Origin: Helianthus annuus
Lineage: Eukaryota > Streptophyta > Magnoliopsida > Asterales > Asteraceae
Assembly: GCF_002127325.2 (NCBI RefSeq)
Contig: NC_035441.2
Span: 52,952,663 to 53,016,662, forward strand
DNA: 64,000 bases
Direction of reading: 5' to 3'
The notes beneath the pieces were generated by a model, which did not search any database, was not told where the DNA came from, and worked only from the letters and a program-made list of their open reading frames with translations. Shown piece after piece: positions 1 through 11,434 of the stretch; positions within the stretch are counted from its first letter, which is position 1; every line of letters begins with the position of its first letter. Made by a program: the position numbers and the translations under genes.

Positions 1-1
1 T

Positions 2-1078
2 GCCAAAAGGAGGTTGCCATCAATAAAAGGATATCCCTCGCCTAAAAATGTTGATGAATATTTGAAGATCAAGGCCAAGCAAGCAGAGGATATCTCAAGG
101 AGAAACACATAAGGGAAATCTGACAAAGAAATATCTAGAAACTATCAATATCTGCTCACACAAGTCAGCTCCCTAGAACGATTTGCAAAAAATGTCAGTC
201 AACAAATTTCAGAAAGAGCAGCTGAAACTTTGAAGAAAGACAACATTGAAAGCATAATGGCTCACAAAAAGTACAAAGGAGAGAGATACATGTACAAAGA
301 GTGGACTGTTCCTGAGCTTGAAACTGAAGCAGCAAGAATTCAAGACATGATAAAAAGGAAAGTCACTCACACTCCTCCTGACTGGGCAAAGTTTAGAAAG
401 AATGCACCTGACAAACAGGTGGAACTGAAAAGAATGAGAGAAGAACTGGTTGCTGCTGAATATGGGAACAAAAGACAAATTGCTAGATGAAAAGAAGATG
501 TGGTCAGGATCACCTACAAAAGGTTGGAGGAATTAAGAAAGAAAGATCCAAAAATTCCTCAAAAGCCTGACTATCCTGAAGCAGAGGTTTCAAAAAGACA
601 ATCAAAGCTGCAAATCAGGAGAACCACTGCTCCAACTGGTGCAGCCATCTACAAAAGAAGGACACACAAACAGTTGGGAGCTGAAACGGTTCAAGAAATT
701 CTTACTGGAAGAGCCATTGTACAAACAGGCACGTTGGTAATGCTGAAAGAAGAATTTGAACTGGAAAAATCTGCACATACTGCTCAGCCAGTTATGAACA
801 GGCCAGCCTCACCAAATACCTCTGCAAATAAACATCTCCCAAGAAACCTACCAGGCTAAAAAATACAAAAGTGGGAAACTGACAAACAGACCTGCGTATT
901 GACTTTGCTCAGGTCTGGTGGAGAAGTGGAGAAAATATCAAGGGAACAAGCTCTTGGCCTGAGTCTTGAAGATTTGCTGGATCTCCTTGATCTTCCACTT
1001 AGCAGGGATGATGAAGACACAGATGCCCTTAACTTTGAACTACAGTTTAAAGGACAGATAAGGGAACTGAGGCAATAA
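2..1078 (+). pseudogene. Post-pol ORF of element H, coiled-coil-like, unrecognised
   Basis: One frame stays open from base 2 to the TAA at 1076-1078, apart from three internal stops (110-112, 488-490 and about 857-859). The protein is highly charged, rich in K, E and R, with stretches that look coiled-coil forming, for example around the WTVPELETEAARIQ segment and the ITYKRLEELRKKD segment. No retroviral catalytic motif is visible. It lies immediately before the PPT and 3' LTR, where SIRE-type copia elements carry an extra, sometimes envelope-like, ORF. I see no transmembrane segment, so I do not call it env. It could equally be a Gag-like C-terminal region of a non-autonomous element. The function is unknown. 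Confidence 0.5.
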
Positions 1079-1127
1079 GTGTCCACAATAATGAAGAGTT
1101 TTGGCATTATCTGTTCCAGGGGGAGAT

Positions 1128-1862
1128 TGTTGGGATTGAACCCTATCAGAGGAACAGATAATTAAAGCCAAAACTGGATCAGAGCAGTGGAACCTGAATA
1201 AGCAGATGTTTACATACAAATCTCTCCCCTTGAAAGTGAATTCAACATCTGCTGACCTCCTATCTGCTGATCTTGCTAAATGCTGACTTACAACTGCTGC
1301 TCAAGAAAAGACCTGATGAAAGACTAAAGCCCTGCTGATTCAATCTACTGCCTTGAGTCAAGCTCTGCTGATTCGGACAAGTGCTGCTGGGTTCACAGCA
1401 GTAGAAGGTTGCAGCAGCTGATCAATAGTCTTCTTTGTTTTATAATGTAATAGCAGTAGTTAACACAGCAGTGTTTGTATAGATCAGAGGTTAGAGTTTG
1501 TTAGGAGGTTAGATGTCACTTTCATGGTGACGTCAGCTAAGATGCTCAGTAGTTTGCAAGTGCCTATAAATAGATCAGTACTTTGTACTGTTCTATTAGC
1601 TCTTTTGCACAATCGTCTTCTTTGCACGAACAAACAACTGAGCTCTGGCTGAGGGGGAGTTTGCATTCATTCATCAATCATTGTAATCGTTATTGAAATA
1701 AATTCAATCTTCCGATTCATTGTGTAAAGATGTTTGATCAAAGTATTACTCTCGTTTGATTGTATGCAAAGTTTGTTTCCATCTTAATTCCGCTGCACAC
1801 TCATCCATTTTCACTTTAATTGCAAACACAAAATACAATCAGAATCAATCTCAGATCCAACA
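1128..1862 (+). repeat. 3' LTR of element H (735 bp)
   Basis: Bounded by TGTTGGGATT and CCAACA and preceded by a purine tract. It holds a TATA box, TATAAATA, at 1565-1572. A run rich in cagcagt and ctgctga words at roughly 1240-1430 lies upstream of it and may be U3 enhancer repeats. Confidence 0.85.
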
Positions 1863-3397
1863 GTTGCCTTTTTAGTCGCATAAAAATCTTTAACCCCCTT
1901 TGCTTTCCCATTCAACATTTTCCCAAAAATTTTCTTTACACTTCCATTAAATGTTTTCTCGACATCATATTCTTTTTTCTCAGTGTAAAACTGTTTTGAA
2001 ATATCAACTTTTCCAATTTTCTTTTTAACTTCTTCAAATTTCAATGATGGAAACTCATCATCATTCATTGAAATTTTCTTCTCAACCTGTGGCTCTTCTG
2101 GCTTTGTGGAACCAGATTCATCGCCGACATTTTCATCATTCTTTTTAATAACCCACACTTGATTGTCTTTTTCTTTCTTTTTGTAAAAATTCCTCCTCGA
2201 ACACTCACCAACCTCATATTTTGAATTTTCAAAAATTTTAAGTCTATTGGTTGGTGGTTCAACATCAACAACTTTTTCTTTTAATTTCTGAGAAACCCCC
2301 TGTTTTGTTTTTGCATTTGTCGAACAGTTCCATGCAATGTGACCAGCTTCATTGCACTTGTAACAGGTTCGAGTCTCTCTTTGATAAAACACTTCAGTTC
2401 CATTCTTTTTTCTTTCAGCAAGAAACTCTTGATTTGACTGTCTCCAGAATGGTTTCTTCTGTTCATCTTCTGAGCTTCCACCTGACACAAATTTTGTTTT
2501 TGTTTTAGAATTTTTATCATTTTTATAGTTTTCTGGTGGAACAAAGCCTAATCCTTTCTTTTTGTAGCTACGATTTTGGTTTGATTTCTTTTGAAAACCA
2601 GAACCAGAATTGTAACGTTTTTTCTTGTTTAAACGTTGTTGAACTCTTGAAGTGTATTTTTTAGGTTTTCCGGTAAGATTTAAATCTTTTATTTCAGAAA
2701 TATTAATTTCTGTCATTTTCAAAACCTTTTTGATCATTTCAAAACGAACACTTCTTATTGGAAATTCATTGTCATAGTATAATTTGTCCGAATCATTTAA
2801 AGTGTATACAACTTCAAATGTTTCATCATCCAAATTTGCTTTTGATAACAAAAATTCTTTACTGTAAGACCGTTTAACCGACGAATTTTGACTGTTGACT
2901 GACGAATTTGACCCTCCAGACTTAGATTTTGACTCGGACTCCTCATCAGTATCCAACACCTGATCGACCACCTTTTTAATTAACTCAGACTCATGATCGG
3001 TATCGGACGAGGTAAATGTGACATCAATGTTATCTGGTAAAACGTCAGTTGTGTCGGTTTTTAGCTTTATATTGACTGCTTTCTCAAGTTGCTCCTCGTT
3101 TGGTTTTCTAGGAGAATACCCTTCCCAAATTGGAGGCGGACACTTGTTATAGCTAACAGTCGGTTTCATACCACAATCTTTCTTCTCCTTTGGCTTCTCG
3201 TCTTGAAAAGCTTCCATTCCTGCAACAGTTGGGTAAATACGATCAATGAGATAATCAGAACTAGAATAACTTTGTAACAAACGTCTAATTCTCTCATTCT
3301 CGATCTTTTCTGTCTCCAACTCTTGCTTCCATTTAGCACTTTCTTCGATGTAAAAGTTGATAGCTTTCTGCTTTGTCATCATGACTGCATTCATCAT
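1863..3397 (-). pseudogene. Gag C-terminal region of D with second CCHC knuckle, truncated
   Basis: An open frame of about 510 codons, rich in Lys, Ser, Asp and Glu. It carries a CCHC zinc knuckle (CYKCNEAGHIAWNC) encoded at about 2328-2369. It matches E's Gag (20285-21840) almost residue for residue. The match ends at ATKKAT, after which the frame runs on into the LTR of H and stops at 1811, so the native C-terminus is lost. A single-base shift separates it from the upstream piece ending at 3400. The middle is basic and low complexity (NKKKRYNSGSG), typical of a nucleic-acid-binding Gag tail. It is a nucleocapsid-like region and not an enzyme. Confidence 0.75.
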
Positions 3398-3399
3398 CG

Positions 3400-3780
3400 T
3401 TAGTGCTTGTTCTCTTTCTGAGTTTGCTTTTGGAGACCAGTTACTGTTTTGTTCAAGACATCATACGATTCTTTCACGTAGTTGAGGTTGAACAGTAACT
3501 GCTCTTTCTTCCTCTCATATTCAGCTATTATGTCATCTTTTCCTACACATTCCTTGCAAGCTTCCAAACACTTTGTGCAAGGCTTGACAACTTCAACAAT
3601 CTTCTCAACGTCGATTGTTTTCACAACTTCAATCACCTTTTCTTCTTCTTTCACCTTCTCAGTTTCAATTACTTTCTCAACTTCGGTAATCTTCTCAGCA
3701 ACACTTTCAACATTTTGAACATCATCTTCAGATTTCTTTTGTTGTTCTTTAGCAGCTCTTTTCTCCTTCAGTTTCTTCAA
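3400..3780 (-). pseudogene. Gag central coiled-coil segment of D
   Basis: 126 codons dominated by E, K and V heptad-like repeats (EVEKVIETEKVKEEEK and similar), then a Cys-rich patch (KPCTKCLEACKECV) and an amphipathic stretch. It aligns with E 19940-20300. The segment bridges the N-terminal Gag (3837-5717) and the C-terminal Gag (1863-3397). Small frameshifts separate both junctions, so the three pieces were one protein. A structural, oligomerising role is an inference from the coiled-coil character. Confidence 0.65.
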
Positions 3781-3836
3781 GCGATCTGCAAAATAGAAAT
3801 GAAAACTTTCAGGAGAAAGATGAGATTTTGCAACAT

Positions 3837-5717
3837 TTATATGTTTTTCTTCCTCATCATAACTGCTACTATCAACTGGTTTGATTGATCAAATTGTACA
3901 GATTTTTTAGAATCAGCATCTGAAACACCAAAATCAGATGGTGTTTGATCAAATACAGCTTCCTTTTCCGAAGTAACATCATTCTGTGCACTCTCATCCG
4001 AACTCTGTAGACCTTCATCAGCACTTTCTGAGCTTTCTTCAGATGTAACAGACTGCTCCTCCACACTTTTCACTATCTCTTCAATAGACTTCATCCAGGT
4101 AGCAAACATGTCTGGCTTTCTGACAATCTTGGCAATGAAGGCTTTATACTCTCCTTTTTCATCAACGAACATATCCCAGCTGAATCCTTCAAGCAGTCTT
4201 TCATCATCTTGATCAACTATACAAGCTTTGCTGTCAGATGATATGTAGTTGCTCCAGCTAAAATCTACTAAACATGCTCTCTTTGAATCCTCAATCTTCC
4301 TACCATGAGCCGTCTGTGAATCTTGTGATTGACCAACCTGCTGATAAATGGCTTTCCGGTAGTAATCATCTTTTCCAAACGGATTCTGAGTACCACTAGC
4401 TTCTCTATTTTTGCACTCCCGTTTGAAATGGCCTTTCTCCCTGCATCGAAAACAAGTAACTTTAGATTTATCAAAACCTAAAGTAGAAACATGAGCATCA
4501 AGAAAGTCATTTCTCCCGGTAATTGTTTTGAACTTTTCTGCCTGTCGAAGAACACTTGCAAGACACCATTTGATATCCATTAATTCCATCTCTTCGGCGT
4601 CTATTTGGTCGTAATCCTCTTTGGTGAGCATGGGATTTCCGATCCGACCAGCTACTAGACCCTCATAAGATAACAATACAGAACCAAGTAGAGCCATATG
4701 GTCTTTAGCAGTGTCTTCTGAAAAGCTTTGGCCTTCTGGAAGATTTAGCGCGAGGTTACACTGAATCACATATCCATTTCCCGTTTTTGTGCATTGTGAC
4801 TGAAAACTTGAATTTGACTCTTTAGGATTAACACTCGGAAATGATGAGAATCCACTGCTGCTTTTGCCAGAACCCTGATCAGCCTTTTCTGATGAATCCC
4901 CAGCACTGAACGCAGTTTGAATTTTCGGACTTCTCTCAGCTTCAGGAACTGGAATACTACCTTTATAGTACATCTTCACGTCCTGTTGACCACTCAGACT
5001 GTTCATCCTAGCGATCTTCTGTTGTTCCAAATCTTGACTTTCAATCTTTTCTATGAATTGAGAAATCGTTAGATCATCATACACGCCCGTATTCTTTAAT
5101 ATCATCAAATATGTTCCCCACTCTTTCTGCGGTAGTGCATCAGCAAGTTTGTCTACCCACTCTTCACGATCTTTTGTAACACCCAACATCGACATTGATC
5201 GCACTAAGTGACAGTATCTCTCAATCAACTTCTTTGTGTCTTCACCCGGTAGACTGCTGAACAGATCAAACTCCTTTTTTAGCAACGCCTTTTTGCTTTT
5301 AATCATATTCTCGCTACCTTCAAACTTGACTTTAAGTGCATCCCAGATTGATTTAGCAGTTTTGTCGTGCTGAAGCAGTATGAATATGTCTTCTTTAATT
5401 GCTTGCTGAAGAAGACTGATCATCATTTTCTCAGCTTTGTACATAACCCGTTCTTGATCTGTGAATTCTGATAACTCTTTGATAACCCGCAATTCTGTTC
5501 GAGGCAACACGTATTTCTTCAGAATACATTCCCACGACCTAAGATGGTTTGCCTGAACCCAGTTCTCGAATCGATCTTTCCACCCGTAGTATTCTTCGAT
5601 ACTCATCAATTTCGGGGGTTTCTGGGTGGTTCCCGTCTCATTTTCTAAATTCATAGCTTGAACAACAGCAGCTGGACTAGACGGTGTTGCAAATGCATTG
5701 TAGAACTCGGTATCCAT
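3837..5717 (-). pseudogene. Gag N-terminal region of D (UBN2/DUF4219-type) with first CCHC knuckle
   Basis: 626 codons, uninterrupted from the ATG at 5717. Residues 40-230 match the copia gag-polypeptide family (UBN2-like), with EEYYGWKDRFENWV near the start, the IWDALKVKFEG motif and EEWVDKLADALP. A CCHC knuckle (CFRCREKGHFKREC) is encoded around 4412-4453. The tail is acidic and Ser-rich. Near the 3' end a 2-base insertion relative to E shifts the frame into a stop at 3837. The equivalent region of E has two stops where D has none, so D is the better preserved of the two. This is the capsid and nucleocapsid precursor. Confidence 0.8.
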
Positions 5718-6037
5718 GTTTCGGTATTGAAGAATTTCTCAAACAAGCTTTCAAACGAACTGGTTCACCTCGTAAGACACCTGACAACACTTCAGCAGCA
5801 CTTCGTTGCTCTAGCCGGAAAGTTACAAATGATGAAAGTTTGAAGGCTATTTATAGATAATGACCCTTCCGTTTGAAAGTAACATAGCCTTTTCAAACGG
5901 AACCCTTCAAACTAAACCCTTTTCAAACTTTCAGCTTTAAACTTTCAGCTTCAAACTTTCAGCTTCAAACTTTCAGCTTCAAGTGTAGTAATCCAAGACT
6001 CGATATAAGACGAAGACGACAGATGACTGCACCAACA
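5718..6037 (-). promoter_or_regulatory. LTR-like promoter region of D, without PBS
   Basis: Starts TGTTGGTGCAGTC at 6037, similar to the LTR start of E. On the minus strand it contains about four tandem copies of a 14-bp unit (AAACTTTCAGCTTC on the plus strand, about 5925-5982) and a TATA box (TATTTATA on plus, 5848-5855). The sequence around catttgtaactt after the TATA box resembles the R region of E's LTR. The gag ATG follows only about 130 bp after the TATA box. No LTR 3' terminus or tggtatcagagc primer site is found, in contrast to E and F. Confidence 0.65.
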
Positions 6038-6554
6038 ACATGGGTTGTTAAGGGCTTTACCTCACGTGTCCCAGTGGGGATATGTGTTGCGCATTCTACA
6101 ACTCGCAGTCACGTCTGTGCATATTTCTCTGTCGATAACATACTTGCCTTCACTATTACACATGTTACATGCTGGTTATGCGTAAACACTTTCGAACTCT
6201 ATTTTGCCATTATCAAACTTGTATGCTCACCTTTACACTATGTGTATTGTCCTCTATTTTAACGTATGTGACAGGTGTTTTAATGCTTTGGATGCTTTGC
6301 TTGCTCTTCTTGGAATCAAGTAGGATTGAGAGTCTAGAAACAAAGACAGTTTATTTTATTTGAAATCTGAGTTATCGAAACAATTTATGTGTCTGTGAGA
6401 TATTATGTCTGTATTAACTGATTTGCTAAGTATGTTATGGTATGGGACGTAACTTTAAATATTTGGTAAAATTAGTTGTTATGGATTTCTCCTGGATAAT
6501 CTGTTTCGCTCAGTGCCGCACCCTGATGTTTCCATCATCAGTTGGGGTGTGACA
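6038..6554 (+). repeat. Partial 5' LTR of Ty3 element G
   Basis: Ends in gggtgtgaca at 6554, just before a primer binding site. A matching TGTCACACC start is not seen between D and this point, so the left part of the LTR is presumed to lie beyond D, outside the window. Apart from D's edge there is no ORF of note here. The sequence is AT-rich, as expected for U3, R and U5. Confidence 0.65.
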
Positions 6555-7005
6555 GATTGGTATCAGAGCCATAACTATAGGGAATTAGGCAAGACTCGAC
6601 CTAGTCCGGGTCGATGTCTTAGAAACGACCTAGTCTATAGTCTAAGTACCAACAGACCGATGTGTGCAAACCCGTTAGGGGTTATTGCTATTTCTCGATC
6701 GACTCGCACTCACGCTATACTATCACACTGCCTTTCCTAAGGCAGTCGCACTGCACTAAACCGGTGATTGGATCGAGATTAGGGGTGAAACCTGCAAACT
6801 CTTGATTAAATCACTCGTTCGACCCGCATTTTATCTACAAACAAGAGAATTTGCGTTGAATCAGGAGTGAAATCCGTACTTTGATGCAACTTTTCCTCTC
6901 TATTTTTATCAAACAGGGACGAAGTTGTTAAGTCAGGGGTGAAACCCAAACCTTGACGACTTGTTCCGCTCTTATTCCGGTTTTAAAAACTCTCACCAAA
7001 GTCTC
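6555..7005 (+). other. PBS and leader of element G, first segment
   Basis: The PBS TGGTATCAGAGCC (6558-6570) matches the 3' end of initiator tRNA-Met, as used by chromovirus-type Ty3 and many copia elements. The leader follows without a convincing ORF. It breaks at 7005, where gtctc is the target duplication of element F. It continues at 25041. Confidence 0.8.
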
Positions 7006-7515
7006 TGTTGGACCGTGTGCAACCCTAAATAGTCAGTTTAAGGCAATTCATATTTGTGTACAAAGGCGGAGTCAGTGTAAACAAAGTCACAACAGCTTTT
7101 CCTTTCAATTTCCTTCTCTATTAATGCTTTCTGAGTAAATTTTGACAGCGTTTCGACACCTAACAAATGACCTGATTTCGCTCCAAATCCTTCCAAATGA
7201 AGATCACACATGAGTATATATAGTTGTTCTGATTTCGCTCCAAACAGCAGGAGCGAAACCCCATGTGACCATTTCGGGCGAAATCACAAGATTACCTTTG
7301 GAGTGAAACCTCTAGACTCCCTAGGAGCGAAATCACCTATCTAACACATTAGGAGCGAAATAGCAATGTTCTGATTTCGCTTCAAATGACACAAGTGTCA
7401 TTTGGAGCGAAATTAACAATCTAAAACCTATTTCTTGATTTCCGTACTCCAATCTAACCAATCTAGACCTAAGACTCGATACAGACGCAGTTAATAGACA
7501 TTCAATGCACCAACA
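7006..7515 (-). repeat. 3' LTR of F (510 bp)
   Basis: On plus it reads TGTTGGACCG to GCACCAACA. The 5-bp duplication lies outside it and the PPT inside. The TATA-like stretch is at 7215-7222. Several sense-strand TTTCGCT-type words occur between about 7185 and 7420. It matches the split 5' LTR at 24551-25040 with only scattered substitutions. Confidence 0.92.
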
Positions 7516-7526
7516 GACTCCCCCTT
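7516..7526 (-). other. Polypurine tract of F
   Basis: Reads AAGGGGGAGTC on the minus strand, immediately upstream of the 3' LTR, as required for plus-strand DNA priming. Near-identical purine tracts recur further upstream in the 3' noncoding module, close to 7670-7700 and 9140. Confidence 0.85.
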
Positions 7527-9146
7527 GGATGTTGACGAAGTCTTTGGCGTCGAGTCTTCAGTCTTGGTCTTTTTTCCTACTCTGTCTTCTCATTGTCACA
7601 ACTTGATCTTCACAGTTTCAGATCTTATCCTGGCTCTATCTTCAAATTCCCCTTTGACTGTTGATCCAGACTCCCCCTTTCACAGACTCCCCCTCTCAGT
7701 ATGCTGGAATCTGAGGTCTTGATATGGTTCAATCTTTAACACTTAGTTTCCGTGGGAATGATGAAATCCAAAACCTTGTCTCAAACATCAAACATTACAA
7801 ACTTATCTTATCACAAAAACACACAGTCTATCAGTTTTAGAAATCCACTCAAGTATTCAGGTCCAAGTTAATGACCCTGATTACTCAATTAATCTACCAA
7901 GTCCAATTTAATGACCTTGGTTGATTTTTTTTGACAAAACAGACTGATTTTGGTTAAACATTTTCAAACATTTTCTGAAAATAACAAGCATCAAATTAAT
8001 GAACTTGTTTTAACTTTTTAACATTTCAAACTTCGATAAGATATGCTCTCCGCTTTCTTCAGCTCAGAACTTTTCCTGCATCTGCTTCAATCTTCGAGAA
8101 TCCAACGATTAACTCTCCACTTTGGTTTGTCAAAAATAAAGCAGAAGTGAAAAATCTTTTTGGATTTTAATAAAGTGTTCTAAACTAAGAAATGAAATAC
8201 ATAGGCTTAAATTTCAACAAGTAAAGAAATTAAACTATTAACAGAACATATTTTTGGTGAGCGTGTCAGGGAATCATATCAGCTTATCAGACAAGTTACA
8301 AGTACCGTTAAGCTTCATTTCATCCTCAGACTTAAACAATTCACCTCGATTGTCGATATACTGATCCACTTTAAATTCTCACACAAATTTCAATCTATTC
8401 AGGATACGATTTAGATGTCTTAAGAACTTAGCTCATTCATGTGTCCCACTTCTTGAATATACTCCCATATCCAGATTCCAATATTCAGTCTTACAGGTGA
8501 GTATACCATAGCTGATATCTGTTAGGGGTTAAATTTGCGAGGGCCGTGAGAGCTAAGGTCGATACTTCCGTATACGCAGAGAGATGACGGCTTCGACTTT
8601 TCGGTGTGTCCCCTTTAGAGGATCTTTTAGTTACAACAGCACACGATTAGTATTTTGCAATGTTTCATTGTTTTTTATGCTGAGGGTGGTGCTATATTTC
8701 AAGCAATGCGGAAAGTATTATTCGTGGACTAGGTCAGAACTTCCATTCAGCAGAAGTCCCGGAATAATACCCCAGATATCACTGAGTATAAAGACCTAGT
8801 ATCTCAGAATAAGGGACCTTTCAAACGAGATTTCAGGGGTTACCTATATATCCAAGTAGTGTTCCCCACGAATTTCGCAAGTTTGAAATTTTTAGATTTA
8901 TATCCCGAATAAATCTACTAAATGTGCGAAAACCTATCAAACATCACCAGTGAGACTGTTTAACTCTTTATACTATACAAATCTTTAGCGTAAAGTAACT
9001 GTCAAACCGATGTACTATCATTTTCCCTTTTTACACAAGCTCTTTTTCAGATTTTATATTGTTTTTGGATTTTGAAATTTTATCATGTTTTTATATTTTT
9101 GAATTTTTTACTGTTTTTGTATTTTCTAAAAATATATCTACTCCCC
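7527..9146 (-). other. 3' noncoding module of F between RNase H and PPT
   Basis: About 1.6 kb with no supportable ORF. It is AT-rich and contains GGGGGAGT-type purine tracts. The block at roughly 8530-8880 is strongly similar to E (22810-23160). It contains an 8-bp inverted repeat, ACTAGGTC (8728-8735) with GACCTAGT (8793-8800), enclosing an inner ACTTC/GAAGT pair. A second shared part is the segment around gccgtgagagctaaggtcgatacttcc. It is conserved in an element that has lost pol, which suggests a cis-acting role. Confidence 0.7.
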
Positions 9147-10148
9147 CTAAATACCAAAACAGGTAAAAAATCGACAAACCATTGCAGATTGTTTCTCATC
9201 TTCATCCGCAACAGTACTCTCATCAACGCCAATAATGCCATCCGACACCGAAAGAAGCTTCATACCGTTTAGTTTTAAAAGATATTTAAAACGTGTTTTG
9301 TCAAAAGCTTTGGTATGTAAATCAGCTTTCTGTTCGTCAGTGTGGATTTTCTCAATTCGTATCAACTTTTTCTCGAAACAATCGCGAATAAAGTGATGTC
9401 GAATTTCTATACGTTTAGTTTTAGCGTGATGTACTGGATTCTTTATTATATTTAATGCGGCCTCATTATCAACAAAAAGAGGTGTGTTAAGAAACTGCAA
9501 ACCGTAGTCGCGCATCTGTTGCTGTATCCATAGGATCTGAGAGCAGCAACTGCTAGCAGAAACGTACTCCGCTTCACATGTAGATAGCGCCACAAATGTT
9601 TGTTTCTTACATTGCCAGGCAACCAAGCGAGGTCCAAAGAACTGGCATCCTGCATTTGTTGATTTTGAATTGACTTTGCAGCATCCGAAATCCGAATCGG
9701 AATACCCTTCGAGCGTAAAATCGCCTTTTCTAGGATACCACAACCCCAATGAAGGAGTTCCTTTCAGGTAGCGTAATATCCTCTTCACAATAATCATGTG
9801 CGAAGTTCTCGGGTTAGATTGATATCTTGCTGCGAGGCACGTTGGGTACATGATATCAGGACGTGAAGCCGTTAAGTACATCAATGAACCTATCATGGAA
9901 CGATAGAACATCTCATCAGCCCTGTCTCCGGTGAGATCTGGGTGAATCCCATGATTTGTTGCAAGTGGGGTAGCAGCTGGAGTAGAACTTGACATCCCAA
10001 ATTTCTCTAGAATATCACGAACATACTTCGTCTGGTGAATGAAGATTACCACAGGTAGTTGTTCAACTTGTAGACCCAAAAAGAATTTCATTTCCCCCAT
10101 TGATGACATTTCGAACTTTTGCTTCATCACTGATTCAAAGTCTTTCAT
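9147..10148 (-). pseudogene. Copia RT C-terminus and RNase H of F
   Basis: 333 codons. It begins in the RT connection region (MGEMKFFLGLQVEQ, then KYVRDILEKFGM). The hallmark copia block follows (YRSMIGSLMYLTASRPDIMY, then RILRYLKGT) and then RNase H with GYSDSDFGCC, STCEAEYV, DNEAAL and HHFIRD. Most copia RNases H read YSDADWAG at the first site, so SDSDFGC keeps the acidic residue but departs from consensus. It overlaps the preceding RT frame by 4 bases with a frameshift, so the two were one polypeptide. The end at 9147 is the natural pol terminus. Confidence 0.88.
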
Positions 10149-10690
10149 AGACTCTCATTTGTTGACCCAAAAATTATATCATCCACATAAATCTGTACTA
10201 TCAGAAGATGACCGTCGACTTCTTTAGTGAAGAGAGTGGCATCCACTTTTCCACGAATGAAGCTGTTGGCTAGTAGGTGTTGAGACAAAGACTCGTACCA
10301 AGCTCTCGGGGCCTGGTGTAAACCATACAGCGCTTTGTCCAATAAGTAGACCTTGTTTTTGTGGATTGGGTCGGTGAAGCCCGGTGGCTGTCCGGCATAA
10401 ACCTCCTCTTTAACCTTCCCATAAAGAAACGCCGATTTTACATCTAGCTGATATACTGTGAAGTTCTTCCAAGATGCAAATGCCAGGAAAATTCTGATTG
10501 CTTCGAGTCGTGCCACAGGAGCGTACACTTCAGTAAAATCAATCCCCTCCTGTTGACTAAAGCCGTGAACAACGAGTCGAGCTTTGTTCCGTACAACAAC
10601 TCCTCTGTCGTCTCTCTTACACTTAAATACCCATTTCGTATTGATTTTCCTGTGACCATCCGGCAAATCCACTAGCTTCCACACACCCAA
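10145..10690 (-). pseudogene. Copia reverse transcriptase core of F (RVT_2)
   Basis: 181 codons holding the RVT_2 core. TKWVFKCKRDDRG, ARLVVHGFSQQEGIDF, ETYAPVAR-like EVYAPVARLEAIR, YQLDVKSAFLYG and the catalytic YVDDIIFGS are all present. The YVDD box and the upstream Asp of QLDVKSAFL form the metal-binding triad. A frameshift separates it from RNase H downstream and a stop (about 10706) from the integrase C-terminal linker upstream. Copying RNA to DNA in cytoplasmic particles is established for the family. The frame as it stands is broken. Confidence 0.9.
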
Positions 10691-10708
10691 CTTTTCAAAC
10701 TGACTTAA

Positions 10709-11368
10709 CTATTCTTGCATCGCGTTGACCCAAGAGTCTTCAGTAAGCGCCTTTTTGTAAGTTCTTGGTTCGATCTGCGAAATAAAACGACTTAAAGAAA
10801 ATTCAGTTTGTAAAGGTGCTACTGTAGAGTAAAAACATGTAAGGCCCTGGTCAATTTGACGTCTCGTGCGAACGCCTGATTGCAATTCTCCTATGATCAA
10901 CTCCTTTGGATGATATGAAAGAGTTCGCGGCATTACTTCACTTGGAACATCTACATCGCCTTCCAGATTAATAACATTTTGATTTGCACCTTGTTCACTC
11001 ATTTGGTTTGTTTGACTTAAATCCTGAATCTGCTCCCCCTCAGAATCAGAATCTCCACGATCAAATATCGGCATGTTCTCAGATTCTTGATTGTCATTCT
11101 GAACCGTCTGATTATCTTGAGCAACTTCATTTTGTTGGACATCATCGTGTTCACCAGCATTACTCGGACCTGCTTCATCGTCATTTGAAGTTTCCCGTGG
11201 TCGCCTCGAATACTCAGCTGGGAACCTTTGTTGTGACTCGTACTCACGCAAAATATCTAATTCATCAAAGAAATCTTCTTCTTCTTCTTCTTCTTCTGTC
11301 ATATCAAATGAATCCCACAACTTGTCATAATGATAACGCCATGAATCTCCTGGATTTTGTGGCGGCAT
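10709..11368 (-). pseudogene. Integrase C-terminal linker and RT N-terminus of F
   Basis: 219 codons, acidic and Gln/Asn-rich, with a run of seven or eight Glu encoded by a GAA repeat near 11277-11297. No catalytic motif. It is the variable tether between the integrase catalytic core and RT that is typical of copia Pol. The last residues (RTYKKALTEDSWVNAMQE) are the conserved start of the RT region (usually P.t..eAl....W..AM..E). A stop separates it from RT. Confidence 0.75.
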
Positions 11369-11434
11369 AGTATAACCTTGACATTCAACATTTGCTGCTT
11401 CAATAATCCGCTTTTCACTTGGAACGAAGACACG

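Larger units (their letters stand above)
1..1862 (+). mobile_element. Element H: 3' end of a copia-like LTR retrotransposon
   Basis: The right end of a plus-strand LTR element. It contains a coding remnant, a polypurine tract (ccagggggagat, ending at 1127) and a complete 3' LTR that starts TGTTGGGATT and ends CCAACA. It cuts through the minus-strand gag of element D: the D reading frame stops matching its relative E exactly at the LTR edge. The five bases after the LTR (1863-1867, gttgc) should be the target duplication, whose partner lies left of the window. Assignment to copia rests on the LTR termini and the position of a coding block between the expected pol and the PPT. No pol is visible here. 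Confidence 0.8.
1863..6037 (-). mobile_element. Element D: copia-type element, 5' half, minus strand
   Basis: Reads leftward from an LTR-like start (TGTTGGTGCAGTC, outer edge at 6037) through a very long gag. It is cut at 1863 by element H. It is a close relative of E: the Gag proteins align along their whole length. Its outer edge abuts the partial LTR of element G, so D probably inserted into that LTR. The downstream part lies left of the window, beyond H. Unlike E and F, there is no primer binding site between the promoter region and the gag ATG. Confidence 0.75.

Noticed and set aside
6023..6363. Short ORFs in the LTR of G
   Set aside because: They lie in LTR sequence, have no homology I can see, and lack a coding context.
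6558..6570. Possible tRNA-Met gene at the tggtatcagagcc sites
   Set aside because: Only the 12-13 bases of a primer binding site match, and each lies next to an LTR end.
11277..11297. GAA/TTC microsatellite
   Set aside because: It encodes the Glu run in the acidic linker of F and is too short to be a separate locus.
10984..11370. 128-codon plus-strand ORF
   Set aside because: It is the complement of the integrase-RT linker of F and has no recognisable content.
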